Assembly: GCF_025118155.1 (NCBI RefSeq)
Contig: NW_026251390.1
Span: 1 to 64,000 of the forward strand
Source of the DNA: Cokeromyces recurvatus
Lineage: Eukaryota > Mucoromycota > Mucoromycetes > Mucorales > Mucoraceae
DNA: 64,000 nt
Direction of reading: 5' to 3'
Part shown: positions 60,228 to 64,000 of the stretch, in pieces
Layout: every line of letters starts with the position of its first letter
Numbering within the stretch: position 1 is the stretch's first letter
Program-made: the position numbers and the translations under genes
Notes under the pieces: model-generated
What the model was told of the DNA's origin: nothing
What the model saw: only the letters and a program-made list of their open reading frames with translations
Databases searched by the model: none

Positions 60228-61603
60228 ATGGATTCCGAGGTGATCTCCCAGGTTATAATTGATTGTAGATTTATATAAAAAAAAAACACACATTATTAAC
60301 AGTATTAATTTTAGCCCTTGGGTAATCCCCATTTTAAAGATAAAAAAAAGCAAAAAATAAAAGATAGGCTAATAATAGAATCTAATAAAGGTACAACATC
60401 AAATTCAATTATTATTCATTTTATTTTAATTATCATTATTCTCTTATATATATATATATATAAATATAGAGAAATATGTTTTAAATGAAAGAAGATCAAG
60501 TGTAATTGAATTAAGCTCAGATTTATACCAAGAAGATAATGAATGTTCAATACATAATAATACAACACCTGATATTAAGGTTTTATATTACACAGTACAT
60601 GTACCTTTTATATATTAATAATTCAATTTTTTTGTAGCCAATTTCATCTTCTTCAACACCTTCGATACCTCATAAAACTCATAACTCAATAGATGCAACT
60701 GAACGAATGCAATTCTTACATGAAATGGAACAAGCTAGAAAAGAACTAGCTGAATTTCGAAGGAACATGGCCGGTTTAATTAAGCAAATGGATGGCATTA
60801 CTGTTGATTTGGTAAAAAAAAAGAAAAATCTATAATATAAAAATATATTTCCTTAATCCTTAATTATTTAGGAAAAATCGAAAGATAGAGTTTGTAAGTG
60901 TATAGGATACATACTAAATAGTAAAACTAATTTTATTTTACAAGCTGAAATCGAACAAGACTTAACAGCAACAGAAGAGGTGAATGTGAATTTACAAGTT
61001 TTATTAGAAAAGGCAGTTAAGACACAAAAAGAATCCGATATATTTGCTACTCAAGCTATAAGGAATATGTATTCTGACCTTGCCTCTGTAAGATAACATA
61101 CAGAATAGGATGATAGTTTTGTGATATTAATTGAATCATATTAGATTGTATATGAAAATAACCAATTACAAGGTAGATTATCATCAATCGAAATTCATCA
61201 AAGAGAACAAAAGGGAAGTGTACATGATGTGGTGAACAGGATGTTTGAATACACAAAAATGCTTGAGCAGGCTCAAGGCACAATACACATGTTACAAGAA
61301 CCGAGGCTTGTGAAATTAGCCTCAATTGGATCTTCATCTTCTATTTCAACTATTTCCAGAAGAACAAGTATTCTTTCTCTTGATGACGATGATGACGATG
61401 ACGACGACGACGACGATGATGATGATGATGATTCTTCGGTTATATCTATAAAGCCTAAACCTGGATCAAGCTATATTCAGTCACCGCCTTTAGGTCCCCA
61501 AGCCTCTATTCCTCTCATTAGGCCCCAACAAGGTTTACGAATGCTTTTTGATAACCATTCTGGAAATCAACTTGGTTTAAGTTCGCTAGCGCCGAAAAAA
61601 TGA
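60228..61603 (+). CDS. Coiled-coil protein with 17-Asp tract, unrecognised
   Basis: Seven exons (60228-60251, 60315-60390, 60470-60579, 60638-60811, 60872-60893, 60945-61087, 61145-61603) join in frame to 335 aa. The start exon is only 8 codons (MDSEVISQ) and leads into PLGNPHFKDKKKQKIKDRL. Residues about 90-230 are predicted coiled coil (HEMEQARKELAEFRRNMAGL, EEVNVNLQVLLEKAVKTQKE, NNQLQGRLSSIEIHQREQKG). Then come a Ser-rich stretch, 17 consecutive Asp (about 61379-61430) and a Pro/Gly-rich tail ending SSLAPKK. This suggests a scaffold or cytoskeleton-linked role, loosely like fungal 'up-regulated during septation' proteins, but I do not recognise the family. One exon is just 22 nt. Confidence 0.8.
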
Positions 61604-61878
61604 TTACAATTCTAATTCTAATTCTAACTTGTGTTTCATATTTTATTTTTTTCTATCTTACTTTTCATTTGTACTAATAATAAACTAATATTTGTATAAT
61701 TCATGCTATCTATTGAATCAAAAAAGTCTGATATTGGATAGACAAAATAGTCACAAAAAAATTGTATAACAAAACTCAGCTCTCCACTCTTTTAATTCAT
61801 GTTGACCAAAACTTCTATTTATTTTTATTCTTTTCCCTTAAAAAAATTTTTTTTTCTTTTTTATAAATAATACAAACA

Positions 61879-62892
61879 ATGGGAAAAAGTGTTACTGAAA
61901 CTAAATCTAAGGAACCTACTTATTCCTCTAGCGATGAACATTCTTCATCAGAGGACGACTCTGGTTCTGAAGAAGAATCTGTTTCCGATCAAAATGATTC
62001 TACTGTTGAAGAAGATGAATCTGATCAAGAAGAAGAGGCTGAAAGTGATGCTGAATCTAATGGAAAGCGATCTAGATCTGATCTTGAAGAAGAAGAAGAA
62101 GAGGAGGAGGAAGAGGAGGAGGAGGAGAAGCGTCCTAAAAAGATGGTCAAAGTAGAACAAGTCACTAAAAAGGCATTCGGTGCAGAAGGTACTACTGTCT
62201 GGGTTGGTCAAATTAATTTTGACGCTACAGCTGATGATATTCGTGAGCACTTTAGTTCATGTGGTGAAATCTCTAGTGTTAGACTTCGTACACATCCTGA
62301 AACAGGCAAATCTCGTGGTTTTGCTCATATTGATTTTGCTAATGAATCTGGTAAAAATGCAGCAATGGAGCTTGATGGTACTGAATTTATGGGTCGTACT
62401 ATCAAGGTTGATAATGCCACCCCTGCTACCCCTCGTGGTAAAGATACTAATTTTGGTCCTAAAACAAATACTGTTTTTGTCGCTAACTTGGCCCATAGTC
62501 TTGATGAAGATGGTGTTCGTCAAGCTTTTGAAAAATTCGGTACCATTGTAGGTGATGTTCGTTTGCCCTTTAACAGAGAAACAGGTAAAATTCGTGGTAT
62601 TGGCTATATTGAATTTGAAACCGAAGATCAAGCTGAGGCTGCCGTCAAGGGTATGAATGGTGTGAGCATCGAGGGTCGCCCTGTTCGTACTGATTTTAGT
62701 GGGGGTGATGACTCTGAAAGAGTTCGTAGCCGTCCTGCTCGTGGTGGCTTTGGCGGTCGCGGTCGTGGTGGTCGTGGCGGTTTTGGTGGCCGTGGTGGTC
62801 GTGGTGGTCGTGGTGGCCGTGGTGGCCGTGGTCAAGCCCGTGGCGGTTTTGGCGGTCGTGGTGGCCGTGGTCGCGGACGTGGTGGATTCTAA
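61879..62892 (+). CDS. NSR1: Nucleolin-type RNA-binding protein Nsr1/Gar2
   Basis: Nucleolar protein for pre-rRNA processing and 40S biogenesis. Single exon, 337 aa, the only sizeable intronless conserved gene in the window. Acidic Ser/Glu N-terminus (1-85, with SSEDDSGSEEESVSDQ and a Glu run, typical CK2 substrates), a basic spacer (KRPKKMVKVEQVTKKAF), RRM1 (about 106-182; RNP2 TVWVGQI, RNP1 SRGFAHIDF), RRM2 (about 200-275; TVFVANL, IRGIGYIEF) and an RGG tail of about 50 residues (GGRGRGGRGGFGGRGG). The GC-richer GGT/CGT-coded tail and strict codon choice fit a highly expressed gene. Domain order equals yeast Nsr1 and S. pombe Gar2. Confidence 0.96.
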   Translation: MGKSVTETKSKEPTYSSSDEHSSSEDDSGSEEESVSDQNDSTVEEDESDQEEEAESDAESNGKRSRSDLEEEEEEEEEEEEEEKRPKKMVKVEQVTKKAFGAEGTTVWVGQINFDATADDIREHFSSCGEISSVRLRTHPETGKSRGFAHIDFANESGKNAAMELDGTEFMGRTIKVDNATPATPRGKDTNFGPKTNTVFVANLAHSLDEDGVRQAFEKFGTIVGDVRLPFNRETGKIRGIGYIEFETEDQAEAAVKGMNGVSIEGRPVRTDFSGGDDSERVRSRPARGGFGGRGRGGRGGFGGRGGRGGRGGRGGRGQARGGFGGRGGRGRGRGGF

Positions 62893-63028
62893 AAAAAAAC
62901 ACACACACACAAAAAAGAAAAAAAAAACAATATCTTATATAAATACCAACAAATCTTGTACATATAAATTTTTTAGAATATTATTTTATGCAATAAAGAT
63001 TTATTTTATCTTAGTTATGTATTTAATT

Positions 63029-63971
63029 CTACCAGTTACGAGTAACAAATAAATGGTAAATTTTTGATTTATATTCTGGAATAGTTGAATCAGGTTGTGT
63101 GCAATTAGCAGTTATGCTAATTTTAATAAGGTTCGTACCTCGAGTTAAAGAAGCTGTATGCCATTCTGTCATATCAGGTACATTTAATTTCATATTATTT
63201 TGTAAAACTGTAATATTTAAACGCTTCTCTTCCACTTTTAACGCCTTTACTAAATCAGGTTGAATAGTCAATGTCTCTACATTAGAAGGTACAAATATAC
63301 TGTGGTTTGAGTATTCTCCATCCAAACTCATAACAATTGAATTATTATTAGGAGATGTTATCTTTAATTCTTGAATAAACATTTTAACTATATAAATAAA
63401 TAGATACATATATAAAATTAGTTACAGCGAAATAATAATAATAATAAAACACCTTACCTTCATCTTGACATAAAGCATAGAATTCTTTTGACGCCTTTGG
63501 TAAAGGGGATTGATTACTAGTAGGACCAGAAAAAGGTCCATAAGTATTTAGAGGTGGAGTAGGTCGATTTGGAATAGTGTTAGGAACAAAAGTATTCATT
63601 TCAAATGACTGAGGTAAAGAGGGTTGAATTATCATGGCAGGTGTATCTACTGATGGTTGCATAGACATAAATTGTCGTTGTTGTTGCTGTTGTTGTTGCT
63701 GCTGCTGTTGGAATAAAAGTTGTTGTTGTAAAAGTTGTTGCTGTTGCTGCTGCATGATATAAGGAGGCATCGCATGATGTTGTTCTGGCTCCATACTTTG
63801 GGTTCTTGATTTATTAGTATTTAAGTACCTTTTTATTTTACGTTTATCTTCGCTCAATGCATCTACATCAAATGGCCTATTTCTTAAATCTATACGGAAG
63901 GCTGCATCTTCTTGACTGACTGGAACACCAAGTCTAGCTAAAATACGATCTTGTAAACGATTTAATAAACG
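63029..63971 (-). CDS. Unrecognised protein with polyQ linker and C-terminal beta-rich domain (5' partial)
   Basis: The gene runs off the right edge; an acceptor (CTTTAG) at 63972 opens the first visible exon (63971-63458), followed by 63387-63029, 290 codons to the stop. Parts: a conserved-looking block (RLLNRLQDRILARLGVPVSQ, EDAAFRIDLRNRPFDVDAL, SEDKRKIKRYL), a Gln-rich linker with two Gln runs (about 63690-63760), a Pro-rich stretch, and a C-terminal region dense in beta-strand residues (MFIQELKITSPNNNSIVMSL ... YKSKIYHLFVTRNW). The polyQ/Pro linker suggests a nuclear or transcription-related factor, but I do not recognise the family and give no function. Confidence 0.75.
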
Positions 63972-64000
63972 CTAAAGGAAGAAATAAAATAAAAAAAGAT

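Noticed and set aside
62257..62910. Thr/Ala-rich minus-strand open frame opposite NSR1
   Set aside because: Mirror of the RGG-coding repeats and the RRMs; composition follows from GGT/CGT codons on the other strand.

Overview
This is 64 kb of nuclear DNA from a fungus, most probably an early-diverging lineage close to Mucorales (Mucoromycota). The evidence is the AT-rich sequence with many 35-54 nt A or T homopolymers, genes split by many short GT-AG introns (about 55-110 nt), and the family content: an ankyrin-Nudix NADH pyrophosphatase, two GT49 (LARGE-like) glycosyltransferases, Osh3, Mon1, Hal5/Npr1-type kinase, Ubp3, Kgd4, and DD34E transposase and LINE relics. I could build full exon models for about 30 protein genes; almost all have exon sums divisible by three and end at a stop. 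The genus is inference only.

Layout. 0-9.9 kb: NUDT12/NPY1 (enters from the left), penta-EF-hand protein, OSH3, a COX7-type cytochrome oxidase subunit, GT49 no. 1, CCDC124/Lso2. 10.7-15.7 kb: full-length ABCC (MRP/Ycf1-like) transporter. 16.4-18.05 kb: dead IS630/Tc1-mariner transposase with a 5'-truncated LINE copy beside it, bounded by a probable target-site duplication. 18-23.6 kb: gene-poor. 23.6-28.2 kb: SHMT and a SulP anion transporter. 28.2-31.7 kb: gene-poor. 31.7-38.6 kb: MGST3-like MAPEG protein, GT49 no. 2, ketol-acid reductoisomerase, THUMP methyltransferase. 39.4-51.3 kb: Hal5/Npr1-type kinase, a small unknown protein, YRA1/ALY with one outsized intron, an SH3 protein, a Dal5-type MFS transporter, a SAM methyltransferase, a small basic protein, Ubp3/USP10. 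51.3-53.8 kb: gene-poor. 53.8-64 kb: MON1 and SDO1 (stop codons overlapping tail to tail), a retroelement scrap, RidA/Mmf1, Kgd4, a coiled-coil protein, an Nsr1/nucleolin-type protein and an unrecognised polyQ protein running off the right edge.

The genes do not form a pathway cluster; they are housekeeping and regulatory genes interleaved with AT-rich, relic-bearing spacers. Themes that recur are ribosome biogenesis or dormancy (CCDC124/Lso2, SDO1, Nsr1), membrane identity and contact sites (OSH3 with a FFAT motif, MON1), and cell-surface glycosylation (two GT49). I found no convincing previously undescribed system. The best leads are the 714-nt intron of the YRA1/ALY gene (long introns in this gene are autoregulatory in yeast), the two LARGE-like glycosyltransferases, the 4-bp overlap of the MON1 and SDO1 coding ends, and the nested transposon/LINE block. 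No tRNA, rRNA or CRISPR was seen.
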